DNA of 19,189 nucleotides, taken from the NCBI RefSeq assembly GCF_000198775.1, contig NC_014722.1, positions 2,342,833-2,362,021 on the forward strand, read 5' to 3'. Under the pieces are notes generated by a model that was given only the letters and a program-made list of their open reading frames with translations, was not told the DNA's origin and did no database searches. Shown in pieces: positions 1-8,662 of this stretch (position 1 is the stretch's first letter; the number at the start of each line of letters is the position of its first letter). The translations under genes and the position numbers were made by a program. This DNA is from Mycetohabitans rhizoxinica HKI 454. Its GTDB lineage: Bacteria; Pseudomonadota; Gammaproteobacteria; Burkholderiales; Burkholderiaceae.

Positions 1-118
1 TGACTTGGTCAGGACGTTCTGGCACACGGCTGCGAAATGGCAGCACCCGTTCGGCCACCGCACCACCATGAATCCACGTAGGCCCGGGCGCCGCGGTGCT
101 CGTGCGCGCGCGTGCCAC

Positions 119-127
119 TGTTATGAT
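119..127 (+). promoter_or_regulatory. Possible extended -10 promoter for moaC
   Basis: TGT is followed by TATGAT at 122-127, an extended -10 hexamer. No good -35 hexamer is visible upstream. The implied leader of about 130 nt before the moaC ATG is long, and no other hexamer in 1-265 is better. This is a guess from sequence alone. Confidence 0.28.
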
Positions 128-265
128 ACCGGGATGCCTGCGGGCCTCGGTGAATCGCTATTGCACGCCGAGGCGCCGCGAACCGGACCAGCCTTCTGTG
201 GATCGGCGAGCCGCCGCAAGCCGCATACCGCCGCTGTCCAGCAACGATACCGTGCCGTCACTATC

Positions 266-745
266 ATGTCAGAACTTACCCATTTCGATGCATCCGGCCA
301 GGCGCAGATGGTCAACGTCGGCGACAAGGATGCAACCCGCCGTGTCGCGATTGCGCGTGGCGCAATCACGATGCGCGCGGAAACACTGACGCTCATCCGC
401 GAAGGCCGCGCCACCAAGGGCGACGTGCTCGGCGTCGCGCGTATCGCGGCGATTCAAGGCGCCAAGCGCACATCCGACTTGATTCCGCTGTGCCACCCGC
501 TCGCGCTGACCCGCGTGAGCGTCGACTTCACCCTAGACGAAACGCCAGCGGCCGTGCACTGCACCGTCCGCGTCGAGACGATCAGCCGCACCGGCGTCGA
601 AATGGAAGCGCTCACGGCAGCGCAGATCGGCCTGCTGACCGTCTACGACATGTGCAAGGCCGTGGATCGCGGCATGACGATCACCGACGTGAAGCTGCTC
701 GAGAAGCACGGCGGCAAGTCCGGGAGTTGGGTGGCGGGAGAATAG
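266..745 (+). CDS. moaC: Cyclic pyranopterin monophosphate synthase MoaC
   Basis: MoaC acts with MoaA in the first stage of molybdenum cofactor synthesis, converting the 3',8-cyclo-GTP product of MoaA to cyclic pyranopterin monophosphate in the cytoplasm. From the ATG at 266 the protein is 159 aa, the usual family length. The expected catalytic residues fall at the E. coli numbering: K51, H77 (in LIPLCHPL), E112 and E114 (in GVEMEAL), D128 and K131 (in VYDMCKAVD). The C-terminal KHGGKSG motif is intact. The same frame stays open upstream to position 5, but that part has no MoaC-like sequence, and MSELTHFD is the normal MoaC beginning. No convincing Shine-Dalgarno precedes 266. It stands alone, convergent with the pglL-like gene. 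No other moa gene is in the window. Confidence 0.96.
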   Translation: MSELTHFDASGQAQMVNVGDKDATRRVAIARGAITMRAETLTLIREGRATKGDVLGVARIAAIQGAKRTSDLIPLCHPLALTRVSVDFTLDETPAAVHCTVRVETISRTGVEMEALTAAQIGLLTVYDMCKAVDRGMTITDVKLLEKHGGKSGSWVAGE

Positions 746-776
746 GCACAGCTGGGACGGCGAATCCCATCAAACG

Positions 777-798
777 GGTCCCGCGCTAAGGCGGGACC
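777..798. terminator. Hairpin between convergent moaC and pglL-like genes
   Basis: GGTCCCGC and GCGGGACC form a perfect 8-bp stem around a 6-nt loop, between the stop of moaC (745) and the stop of the opposite-strand gene (810). It could act as a shared terminator. There is no T tract on either side, so it is not a canonical intrinsic terminator. Confidence 0.45.
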
Positions 799-809
799 GG
801 CCATACCGA

Positions 810-2615
810 TCATTCCCCACTGTCTTCGCCGTCCTCCGGCGGCGCCGCCGGCATGATCCCATAGCGGGCGACAAGCGCCTGCTTGAATGGCGCAAGCACA
901 CTGCCTGCATCGTCACACGCACGATACACTGCGGCAAGCTGCGCCGGCCAATCCTTCAACATGTCTGCAAACACCTTCAGCCGACGCATGGTCTGCAGCG
1001 CGCCATCGGTGTCGCCAGCGATCGCCTGCAGCACCGCATACCGCCGCACCACGGTTTCTCCAGGCAACAGAGCCATTGCCTGACGGTGCATCGCCAGCTT
1101 CTTGTCGAGGTCGGTCTTATCCAATGGCAACAATGTCGCGAAACCATATTCGCCCCATGCGGAAAATAGCACCGCCGGATCGGCCCGGTATTGCTCATAG
1201 GGATTCGAGCCGTAATACAGCACTTCCGAGCGCGCATAGTCGCGCTGGATCGGGTACAACGCGACGAGACCGGCCAATACCAGCGCGCCCTGCCCTCCCC
1301 GGGCGGCGGCGGGCGCCGCCCGCAGCGGCGAGGTTTCCAGCAGTCCAATCACGAACCACGCCGGCAGCAGGAAGAACATGTACTGCTGCGGATACTCGAC
1401 CAGCGCGTGCATCAACAGGATGCCGATCAGCGCAACGCCGAATACCCGTTCGATCCGCTCACCACCGCGCAGAACGCGCACGAACCACAGCAGCAGCCCC
1501 ACTACGGCGATCGCCAGTCCGAGTGCACCGGTCTTAGCCAGCAGGTCGATCACGATGTTATGGGAATTGTTCGCGATCTCAACGCTGCCGAGCTTGTCGA
1601 CGAGTTCGTATTGAATGCGCGGAAATTCGCCCCAGCCAACGCCGAACCACGGGTGCATGTCGAACATCGCGAGCCCGTATTTCCAGAGCGCCAATCGCGG
1701 CGCAATCTGGCCAGCATCCTGGAATCGTTCGGCGGCGGACTGACCCAAATTCAGATTGAAAGACGCATTGGCCCAGCGCGTCGCGAGATTGACGGCGATG
1801 AAAATGACCAGCAGCAACACCGGCGTCATCCAGTCGCGCAGCGAACGCCAGGTGTCGTGGCGTTCACCATAAGAAGAGACGCGACTGCGACGCGCTTCAA
1901 ACGCCATCCATGCCCCCGCTAGCACGATGACACCGGTTTGCAACCAGGGGCCGCGCGAAACCGTCAATGCCTGACCGGCTGTATAGACCACCGACAACAC
2001 GATCCATACCGGGTAGCGTAACCGTCGCTGCTGAACCAGATACAGCGCCGCGGCCAGCGCAAACGCGATGTACGTCGCCAAATGGTTCGCCTGCGCCATG
2101 TTGCCGAACGGCCGCCGCCCTATCTGCACGTGGTAGCTGACCACGAAAGGCGCCACGCGGTTTTCCAAATGAAATAGTTGGACGAATTGACAAAACACTG
2201 CGAATACGCCACCTGCCAGCAGCGCGTACGCTATCACATTGAACGCGCGTTGCATCGAACCGAGGCAACTGATCCAGTACCCCGTCTGCGTCGCCATCAA
2301 CGCGGCGAGCAGGAACCCGCCGCCGAGCAGGTTCATCGATGGCTGAACGGTATCGATGATGAACGGCTGCGCGAACAACAACGCGCCGAACAGCAGCGGC
2401 ACGAGCGCCACCCGCGGCGCATCGATCGCCGCGCGCTCACCGGACGCAAACACCCACGCGAAAATCGATGCCCCGACCAGCAAGTACAACGCGAGCGCCG
2501 AGTACTCAGCGTAGAAGGTCGGGATCGGATACGTATGTAACGTGACCGCGTACGGCAGGATCCAGGCCAGGATAAGAAAGCCAAACGTGAGCAATCGCGA
2601 CAACGATACGGGCAT
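810..2615 (-). CDS. pglL: PglL-family O-oligosaccharyltransferase (O-antigen ligase-like)
   Basis: Multi-pass inner-membrane protein of the Wzy/WaaL/PglL superfamily. PglL members move a lipid-linked glycan onto Ser/Thr of periplasmic proteins such as pilins. In the 601-aa reading there are about ten or more hydrophobic segments. The stretch GNMAQANHLATY (near residue 175) is typical of PglL. The Wzy_C signature NNSHNIVIDLLAKTG lies near residues 349-363, followed by VEYPQQYMFFLLP. The C-terminal third is soluble and helical, as in the Wzy_C_2 region. I chose the ATG at 2615 (MPVSLSRLL). An in-frame ATG at 2663 would add 16 residues rich in Arg, and neither start has a clear Shine-Dalgarno. 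The gene is divergent from a pilin-like gene 160 bp away, which supports a pilin glycosylation role over O-antigen ligation. A lipopolysaccharide ligase role is not excluded. Confidence 0.88.
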   Translation of the reverse strand: MPVSLSRLLTFGFLILAWILPYAVTLHTYPIPTFYAEYSALALYLLVGASIFAWVFASGERAAIDAPRVALVPLLFGALLFAQPFIIDTVQPSMNLLGGGFLLAALMATQTGYWISCLGSMQRAFNVIAYALLAGGVFAVFCQFVQLFHLENRVAPFVVSYHVQIGRRPFGNMAQANHLATYIAFALAAALYLVQQRRLRYPVWIVLSVVYTAGQALTVSRGPWLQTGVIVLAGAWMAFEARRSRVSSYGERHDTWRSLRDWMTPVLLLVIFIAVNLATRWANASFNLNLGQSAAERFQDAGQIAPRLALWKYGLAMFDMHPWFGVGWGEFPRIQYELVDKLGSVEIANNSHNIVIDLLAKTGALGLAIAVVGLLLWFVRVLRGGERIERVFGVALIGILLMHALVEYPQQYMFFLLPAWFVIGLLETSPLRAAPAAARGGQGALVLAGLVALYPIQRDYARSEVLYYGSNPYEQYRADPAVLFSAWGEYGFATLLPLDKTDLDKKLAMHRQAMALLPGETVVRRYAVLQAIAGDTDGALQTMRRLKVFADMLKDWPAQLAAVYRACDDAGSVLAPFKQALVARYGIMPAAPPEDGEDSGE

Positions 2616-2775
2616 GGCAGGTTGGACTCGAGGAAACCGGCGCACTATACAAAAATTCCGCACCGCTGTGGCGATGCATTGGCTATTTAGCTGACTACAG
2701 CTGGCTCATCCTGTTGCGCACAATTTATCGGACCGCGTTCGATTCCCGAAGCGGCCCCTAGTAAGGAGCGCACCG

Positions 2776-3354
2776 ATGACTGCATCGACCCGCCAGAAGC
2801 CCGACGATTCTGACCGCCCCGCGGTACGGGGACCAACACCGTCATGCGCGGCATTCACGCTAGTGGAGCTCATGATCGTACTGGCGATCGTTGGCGTCGT
2901 CGCGTCATTTGCGCTCCCAGCCTACCGCGACTATCTGACTCGCAGCCGGGTTGGCGAGGGCCTGTCGTTGGCCGCGCCAGCGCGGCTGGCCGTGGCAGAA
3001 AATGCCGTGGCGGGCGCGCAACGGCTTGGCAGCGGCTATGCACGACCGCCGGCGACGCGTAACGTGGAATCGATCGACATCGACGACAAAACGGGGGCCA
3101 TCACGATCCACTATACCTCCCTAGTCGCCCCATCCGGCGAAAACACGCTCGTGCTGATGCCGTCGACATCCGACGATCTGGACGCATCCCATGCCCAAGT
3201 ATCCATTAGCAGCAACCGCAGCGGCACAGGCACACTGACCTGGGAATGCTTCGCCGCAGGCAAGACCACTTCGTCGCTTCCGATTCCCGGGCCAGTGCCC
3301 GACCCAAGCCCGACGCTGCCGGCCCGTTTTGCGCCGCCGGAGTGCCGTGCGTGA
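2776..3354 (+). CDS. Type IV pilin-like major or minor pilin
   Basis: Prepilin of 192 aa, expected to be processed by PilD and assembled into a type IV pilus. The class III signal reads AAFTLVELMIVLAIVG: cleavage would follow A26, and E31 is the conserved Glu+5. The hydrophobic alpha1 helix runs to about residue 47, then the usual PAYRDY. Two features are unusual: Ala replaces the normal Gly at -1, and the leader is 26 residues long instead of about 6-10. C158 and C190 can form the C-terminal disulfide loop, here filled with a Pro/Ser/Thr-rich segment at residues 164-183. The start is secure: AAGGAG at about 2763-2768 sits just upstream of the ATG. It lies next to the PglL-type transferase gene, so the loop is a plausible O-glycosylation site. 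No terminator was recognised downstream, and 3355-3605 holds no gene I can support. Confidence 0.88.
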   Translation: MTASTRQKPDDSDRPAVRGPTPSCAAFTLVELMIVLAIVGVVASFALPAYRDYLTRSRVGEGLSLAAPARLAVAENAVAGAQRLGSGYARPPATRNVESIDIDDKTGAITIHYTSLVAPSGENTLVLMPSTSDDLDASHAQVSISSNRSGTGTLTWECFAAGKTTSSLPIPGPVPDPSPTLPARFAPPECRA

Positions 3355-3605
3355 GCCGCATCCAGGTTCGCATGTCGCGGCGCATCGGCACGCTGGGCGT
3401 GGCGACATCGCAGTGCCGCCATCGGTATGCTGGGCATGGTGGCATCGAAGGGCCGGTACCGGTGCACCGGACCTGCGAGCATCGTCATGCCGTGGACAAG
3501 TGTCAGCGTTGCGCGGTTGCCATTGGAGCTACGCCCATGAACGACACCGGCAGCGTCGTGATGGAGTGCCGGGCCGCGTTGGCTGCCGCGTCCCGTGTCC
3601 GCGCG

Positions 3606-4088
3606 TCAGCGAGCACGCACCGCCGTGCCATGCCGGCTACGGCGTTTCAGCCACCCGCCGGTCCCGATCACGGTCAGCGCACCGACGACGCTGGCGACGT
3701 AGTGATACGCTTGCATACCGTTGCCAAACAACCTCGCCACAAGGGGATCACCGATGACCAGGCCGCCGGCGATCCAGCCGAGCAACGCGGCACCGAGTGG
3801 GACGATCGCCGGGAAACGATCCAACAGCTTGAGCACCAGCGTGCTACCCCATACGATCAACGGCACACTCAACAGCAAGCCAAAGACCACCAGCCCCAGC
3901 CGATGCTCCAATGCAGCCGCATCGGCCGCGCCGGCTATCGCGATCACGTTGTCCAAGCTCATCACGAAATCGGCGACGATAATGGTGCGCACGGCCGCCC
4001 ACAGCTTGTCCGCGGCCTTGACGCTGCCATGCGCATCCGACTGCGGCTGCATCAGCTTGATGCCAACCCACAGCAACAGCAGGCCGCC
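3606..4088 (-). pseudogene. 5'-truncated TerC-family membrane protein gene
   Basis: The translation matches the C-terminal two thirds of TerC/YjbE-type integral membrane proteins (usually about 230 aa), which have been linked to metal efflux or loading of exported metalloproteins. It contains GGLLLLWVGIKLM, the second conserved acidic membrane motif VMSLDNVIAIAG, and two further hydrophobic helices ending in LVIGDPLVARLF. The N-terminal region with the first acidic motif (GGDNA in intact members) is missing. No ATG is available: the only in-frame candidate is TTG at 4076. Family similarity stops at about 4088, exactly where the poly-T end of the sucD terminator hairpin begins. The missing part is therefore deleted, and the strong terminator lies directly upstream. 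I read this as a dead remnant, though a short TTG-initiated product cannot be ruled out. Confidence 0.8.
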
Positions 4089-4130
4089 AAAAAGACACAG
4101 CCGGCCACCGCGTCGCGGTGGCCGGCTGTG
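4089..4130 (-). terminator. Rho-independent terminator of the suc operon
   Basis: CACAGCCGGCCACCGCG at 4096-4112 and its exact complement at 4114-4130 make a 17-bp perfect stem with almost no loop. Read on the minus strand it is followed by CTTTTT (4089-4094). It lies 30 bp after the sucD stop. It is intrinsic-type and oriented for sucD. The T tract directly adjoins the truncated terC sequence. Confidence 0.9.
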
Positions 4131-4160
4131 CCGGTAGTAATGCGTGCGTGTCGGCGGCGC

Positions 4161-5042
4161 TTACAGCACCGACTTCAACAAGCGACCCATCTCAGATGGG
4201 TTCTTCGTTACCTTGATGCCGCACGACTCCATGATCTCAAGCTTCGCTTCGGCGGTATCGGCACCGCCCGAGATCAATGCGCCAGCGTGACCCATCCGCT
4301 TGCCAGGGGGCGCCGTCACGCCGGCGATGAAGCCCACGACCGGCTTCTTCATGTTGTCCTTGATCCAGTACGACGCATTCGCCTCGTCCGGGCCGCCGAT
4401 TTCACCGATCATGATGACCGCATCCGTATCCGGATCGTCGTTGAACATCTTCATCACGTCGATGTGCTTCAGACCGTTAATCGGGTCGCCGCCGATCCCG
4501 ACAGCCGACGATTGACCCAAGCCAAGGGCGGTCAGCTGGGCGACCGCCTCATACGTCAGCGTACCCGAGCGGGAGACGACACCGATACGACCCTTCTTGT
4601 GGATATGACCAGGCATGATGCCGATCTTCAACTCGTCGGGCGTGATCACACCCGGGCAGTTCGGCCCGAGCAGCAACGTCTTGCGGTTCTCGCGGCGCAT
4701 CCGGTCACGCACCTCGATCATGTCCCGGACCGGAATGCCTTCGGTGATGCAGATCGCCAGGTCCAGGTCGGCTTCGACTGCTTCCCAGATTGCCGCAGCA
4801 GCACCAGCCGGCGGCACGTAAATCACCGACACGGTCGCACCGGTCTGTGCCTTGGCTTCCTTGACGCTGCCAAAAATCGGAATGCCCTCAAAGTCCTCAC
4901 CGGCTTTCTTTGGATTCACACCCGCGACATAGGCAGCGCGACCATTCGCGTACTCGCGACAGGCGCGCGTATGAAACTGGCCGGTCTTGCCGGTAATACC
5001 CTGCGTGATGACCTTCGTATCTTTGTTGATCAGAATCGACAT
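4161..5042 (-). CDS. sucD: Succinate-CoA ligase (ADP-forming) subunit alpha
   Basis: Alpha subunit of the TCA-cycle enzyme that interconverts succinyl-CoA and succinate with formation of ATP. The alpha subunit binds CoA and carries the phosphohistidine. The protein is 293 aa, full family length. The N-terminal CoA-binding Rossmann domain begins MSILINKDTKVITQGITG. GPNCPGVI follows at about residue 125. The active-site histidine is H252 in GHAGALISGG. The start at 5042 is preceded by AGAGGT about 7 nt upstream. An in-frame ATG at 5102 adds 20 unrelated residues and is rejected. It lies 87 bp downstream of sucC, on the same strand and presumably in the same transcript, and it ends at the strong terminator 30 bp further on. 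The sequence is intact, in contrast to sucC as written here. Confidence 0.97.
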   Translation of the reverse strand: MSILINKDTKVITQGITGKTGQFHTRACREYANGRAAYVAGVNPKKAGEDFEGIPIFGSVKEAKAQTGATVSVIYVPPAGAAAAIWEAVEADLDLAICITEGIPVRDMIEVRDRMRRENRKTLLLGPNCPGVITPDELKIGIMPGHIHKKGRIGVVSRSGTLTYEAVAQLTALGLGQSSAVGIGGDPINGLKHIDVMKMFNDDPDTDAVIMIGEIGGPDEANASYWIKDNMKKPVVGFIAGVTAPPGKRMGHAGALISGGADTAEAKLEIMESCGIKVTKNPSEMGRLLKSVL

Positions 5043-5129
5043 GTAATGACCTCTTTCGTTCGGCGCCGCAGCTCGCGCAAAGCGCGGTGGCAACGACACC
5101 ATGCGTATCCTCGAAGTGAGCGCGGCGGC

Positions 5130-6295
5130 TTACTTGCCTTCGGCTGCGGCGACGACCTTCTGCGCGGCTTCTTCCATGCTGTCCGCGGAAATAATTGGCA
5201 ACCCGGAGTCGGCGAGCATCTTCTTGCCGAGGTCCTCGTTGGTACCCTTCATCCGCACGACCAGCGGAACTTGCAGGTGCACCGCCTTCGATGCCGCGAT
5301 CACGCCCTCGGCGATCACATCGCAACGCATGATCCCACCGAAGATGTTCACAAGGATGGCCTTCAGGTTCGGGTTCTTCAGCATCAGCTTGAACGCTTCG
5401 GTCACTTTCTCGGTCGTCGCACCACCGCCGACATCGAGGAAGTTCGCCGGTTCGCCACCGAACAACTTGATCGTATCCATCGTCGCCATCGCCAAGCCGG
5501 CACCATTGACCAGACAGCCGATGTTGCCATCAAGGGAGATGTAGGCGAGATCAAACTTCGATGCCTCGATTTCGGCCGGATCCTCTTCGTCGAGGTCGCG
5601 GTAGGCAACGATCTCCGAGTGACGGAACAGCGCGTTCGAATCGAAGTTGAACTTTGCGTCCAACGCGATTACCTTGCCGTCGCCGGTCAGGATCAACGGG
5701 TTGATTTCGGCCAGCGATGCGTCCGTTTCCCAGAATGCCTTGTACAGTCCATGCAGGTTCGCACGGGCCTGCGCGAGCGATGCCTCCGGCACGCCGATTT
5801 TTTTGGCGATCTCGTCTGCTTCAGCGTCCTGCAAGCCCTTAGCCGGATCGACCGCAACCTTATGATCAACTCGGGCGTCTTCGCGGCCACTTCCTCGATG
5901 TCCATGCCGCCTTCGCTGGAGGCCATCAGCACAACCTTTTGCGAGATACGGTCGACGACGAGACCGACATACAGTTCCTTCTTGATGTCCGCGCCTTCTT
6001 CGATCAGCAGCCGGTTAACCTTTTGCCCTTCGGGGCCGGTCTGGTGCGTCTTGAGCTGCATGCCGAGGATCTGGTTCGAATACTCACGCACCTGATCCAG
6101 CGATTTCGCGACCTTGACGCCACCGCCCTTGCCACGGCCACCAGCATGGATCTGAGCCTTCACCACCCAGACCGAGCCGCCAAGCTCCTCGGCCACCTTG
6201 ACGGCTTCGTCTACCGAAAACGCGGGCTTGCCGCGCGGCACCGTGACCCCGAATTTGCGCAGGATCTCTTTACCCTGGTACTCGTGAATCTTCAT
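5130..6295 (-). pseudogene. sucC: Succinate-CoA ligase subunit beta, one frameshift as written
   Basis: ATP-grasp beta subunit, partner of SucD. Codons from the ATG at 6295 give [17 protein letters not shown], then [17 protein letters not shown], and follow the family to KTPELI at about residue 145. The frame then turns to arginine-rich nonsense. The remainder of the family sequence continues in another frame with [41 protein letters not shown] and LDVGGGA, through to TAA at 5130. One missing base between about 5858 and 5869 explains everything: the minus strand reads TTGATCATAAG where TTGATCCATAAG (Leu-Ile-His-Lys) is expected. With one C restored, the gene encodes 388 aa, exactly the E. coli length. 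Upstream GAAGGG is a fair ribosome site. Both halves are otherwise perfectly conserved, so a sequencing or assembly error is as likely as a recent real mutation. Confidence 0.88.
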
Positions 6296-6956
6296 GCGTG
6301 ATTCCCTTCAGTCTGAGAGTTGGAATGAATATCGCTGTGTGCGGCGCTTGGCGCGGCTTCGCGCACGACGCGGCACGGCGCGGCGCGGACTTCACGCGGC
6401 GCGTGGCCATACCAGCGCGGATAGAATTGCGTGACCACGGGCCGTCAAGCTTCAACGCGTGGCAGCGATCAAGCTGAAACGGCATCGCATCGCCGGCTGC
6501 GTCCGTGTCTGACGCGCCTGTCTGCGACACCTCGCCGACGCAAGCCTGGCTGGCTGCGCTCGGCGATAGCACGCGCAAATCGGTCAGATGCGTACAGCCC
6601 GCCGCCTCACCAAGACGCTCAGTGACGGCATGCCAGAGCCCACGACGCAGGTCCAATCCAATCAATGCGCGATCGCTTGGATTGGCGTCTTCGCAATGCC
6701 CCGGATAAGAAACCCATTTCACCGCCGGCGACTGCGCATCGACGACATTCATCTGACGATCAATCGTCACCCGCAGCCGAAGTTCTTGGATAGGTAGCCC
6801 GGCCGGCCTAACACCGGTGGCGATTTGCGTGTCACGCACGTTGCAATCGGTCAGGCATGCTTCGATGTCCCACAAGCCATCTTCGCGCTCGAACGCTTGC
6901 ACGTCAATCGCACGGCGATGACGCGCCCGACGAGGAGCAGAGGGAGGGAGCGGCAT
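6292..6956 (-). pseudogene. DUF2889 protein, one frameshift as written
   Basis: Protein of unknown function (DUF2889) that I recall preceding sucC in Burkholderia. The ATG at 6956 gives MPLPPSAPRRARHRRAID, then AFEREDGLWDIEACLTD and a charged middle part, with PFQLDRCHAL near residue 165. After LDGP the frame as written runs through unrelated sequence to a stop at 6270, inside sucC. Adding one base within the GGGCC run at 6439-6443 gives instead VVTQFYPRWYGHAPREV, a normal-looking C terminus. The protein then ends at TGA (6292-6294), which overlaps the sucC ATG as ATGA. The restored protein is 221 aa, and the overlap suggests translational coupling to sucC. No clear Shine-Dalgarno precedes the start. 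As for sucC, either a real lesion or a sequence error is possible. Confidence 0.75.
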
Positions 6957-6989
6957 GGAAAGGGTTACGGCCGGATGGAAAACCCAGCG

Positions 6990-6998
6990 ATTTTAGCA
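6990..6998 (-). promoter_or_regulatory. Extended -10 promoter of the DUF2889-sucCD operon
   Basis: On the minus strand TGCTAAAAT is an extended -10 element (TGn plus TAAAAT), placed 34-42 bp upstream of the DUF2889 ATG. No strong -35 hexamer is visible at 17 bp, which extended -10 promoters can tolerate. It lies in the 158-bp gap after recX. Confidence 0.5.
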
Positions 6999-7114
6999 TA
7001 CCGGTCCAACGGCCTGACGACACCCGCGCGCCCACCCCGGAACGCGCTTCACCGCCACGAACGCATAGGCGAAGCGCAACATACCGCGTAACACGACGCG
7101 GTCTACGCGGACCG

Positions 7115-7591
7115 TCATTCATCGCCGGCTTCGTCGTCGATCCCGCTGACGAGTCGCGAAACCACCGCGCGGGAAAAGCCGCGGGCGGCCAAGAAACGCG
7201 CCTGCTTGGCACGCTCGGCCGGCGACTGCGCGACGTGGCCCTGAAATTTCTTTTGCCACACCGCTTTCGCCCGTTCCCATTCGGTTTCCCGTAATTGATT
7301 GCCGATGTCGTCCAACAGGTCGCCATGCAACGCGTGCCGCTTCAACTCCCCAACGATCCGGGCCGCGCCGAATCGGGACGCGCGGCGATGCACGACACTT
7401 TCGGCAAACCGACTGTCAGACAGCCAGCCGTCCCGCTCGAGTGCATCGAGAATCGGCTCGATATTGTCGCCTTCCTGGGCGTCGCGCTTGAGCTTCGCAG
7501 TCAGTTCGGCACGACTGTAATCCCGGCGTGACAAATACCTCAACGCGCGCCCCTTCAGGCTTGGCGCGGGGCGCGGGCACTTCGCGCGCAC
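7115..7591 (-). CDS. recX: Regulatory protein RecX
   Basis: RecX binds RecA and limits growth of the RecA filament. The protein is 158 aa, normal for the family. It is built of three-helix repeats: LKGRALRYLSRRDYSRAELTAKL at the N terminus, then ILDALERDGWLSDSRFAESVV, a characteristic RecX segment, and a third repeat ending ARGFSRAVVSRLVSG. The start is GTG at 7591, only 6 bp after the recA stop, so the gene is almost certainly cotranscribed with recA and shares its SOS control. There is no room for a separate promoter unless it lies inside recA. No upstream ATG in this frame is better. No strong terminator follows. Confidence 0.93.
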   Translation of the reverse strand: MRAKCPRPAPSLKGRALRYLSRRDYSRAELTAKLKRDAQEGDNIEPILDALERDGWLSDSRFAESVVHRRASRFGAARIVGELKRHALHGDLLDDIGNQLRETEWERAKAVWQKKFQGHVAQSPAERAKQARFLAARGFSRAVVSRLVSGIDDEAGDE

Positions 7592-7597
7592 TTCGCG

Positions 7598-8662
7598 TTA
7601 CGCTTGTCCGCCCTCGGCGGCTACTGCGCCGGCCGGCATCGCCACGACACCGAGCGACTCGCGGACGCGATTTTCGATCTCGCGCGCAAGATCCGGATTT
7701 TCGCGCAGGAACTCCCGCGCATTGTCCTTGCCCTGGCCGATCTTCTCACCGTTGTAGCTATACCAGGCACCCGCCTTCTCGACAATCTTCGCCTGGACGC
7801 CAAGATCGATGATTTCACCGTGTCGCGAAATCCCCTCACCATACAAGATGTCGAAAATCGCCTCGCGGAACGGTGGCGACACTTTGTTTTTGACCACCTT
7901 AACCCGCGTTTCGTTACCGATGACTTCGTCGTTCTTCTTGATCGAGCCGATCCGACGGATATCGAGCCGAACCGACGCGTAAAACTTCAACGCATTGCCT
8001 CCGGTGGTAGTTTCCGGGTTGCCGAACATCACACCGATCTTCATGCGAATCTGGTTAATGAAGATAACCAGGCAATTGGTCCGCTTGATCGTGCCGGTCA
8101 GCTTGCGCAGTGCCTGCGACATCAGTCGCGCCTGCAGGCCGGGCAGTGAATCGCCCATTTCACCTTCGATTTCGGCCTTCGGCACGAGCGCGGCCACTGA
8201 GTCGATGACGATCATGTCAATCGACCCCGAGCGCACGAGTGCATCGGCGATTTCCAGTGCCTGCTCGCCAGTATCAGGCTGAGAAATCAGCAGTTCCGAC
8301 GCGTTGACACCCAGCTTAGACGCGTACTGGACATCAAGCGCGTGTTCCGCGTCGATGAACGCGCAGGTGCCGCCGATTTTCTGCATCTCAGCGATCACCT
8401 GCAGCGTAAGCGTCGTCTTGCCGGACGATTCCGGCCCGTAGATCTCGACGACACGGCCACGCGGCAGTCCACCGACGCCTAGCGCGATGTCCAAGCCGAG
8501 TGAGCCAGTCGATACGACTTGAATGTCTTCGACTGCCTCGCCATGGCCAAGCCGCATGATCGACCCCTTGCCGAACTGCTTCTCGATCTGCGATAGCGCG
8601 GCAGCCAGTGCCTTGCTCTTCTCCGCAGTCAGTCCAGTTGAGCCTTTCTTGCTTTCTTCCAT
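7598..8662 (-). CDS. recA: Recombinase A
   Basis: RecA forms ATP-dependent filaments on single-stranded DNA, catalyses strand exchange, and triggers LexA self-cleavage. The protein is 354 aa. Walker A is GPESSGKT at residues 76-83, with [13 protein letters not shown] as the Walker B region. The L2 DNA-binding loop carries [19 protein letters not shown]. The start ATG at 8662 is preceded by AAAGGA at about 7 nt. An open frame runs on upstream to 9016, but that part covers the promoter and LexA box and is not coding. It is intact and followed directly by recX. Regulation by LexA is supported by the perfect operator about 120 bp upstream. Confidence 0.98.
   Translation of the reverse strand: MEESKKGSTGLTAEKSKALAAALSQIEKQFGKGSIMRLGHGEAVEDIQVVSTGSLGLDIALGVGGLPRGRVVEIYGPESSGKTTLTLQVIAEMQKIGGTCAFIDAEHALDVQYASKLGVNASELLISQPDTGEQALEIADALVRSGSIDMIVIDSVAALVPKAEIEGEMGDSLPGLQARLMSQALRKLTGTIKRTNCLVIFINQIRMKIGVMFGNPETTTGGNALKFYASVRLDIRRIGSIKKNDEVIGNETRVKVVKNKVSPPFREAIFDILYGEGISRHGEIIDLGVQAKIVEKAGAWYSYNGEKIGQGKDNAREFLRENPDLAREIENRVRESLGVVAMPAGAVAAEGGQA

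Noticed and set aside
5..265. N-terminal extension of moaC
   Set aside because: The extra 87 residues lack MoaC similarity, and the normal MoaC N terminus begins at 266.
2702..2717. Sigma54 promoter (TGGCTC...TTGC) for the pilin gene
   Set aside because: The GG and GC are 11 bp apart, not the required 10, and spacing is strict for sigma54.
5858..5869. Programmed ribosomal frameshift in sucC
   Set aside because: There is no slippery heptamer, no downstream structure of note, and no known frameshifting in this family. A lost base explains it.
3246..6095. A 949-codon plus-strand open frame across sucC, sucD and terC
   Set aside because: It is antisense to genes with unmistakable family sequence. 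Its product is rich in His, Arg and Asp, typical of antisense frames in high-GC DNA, and resembles nothing.
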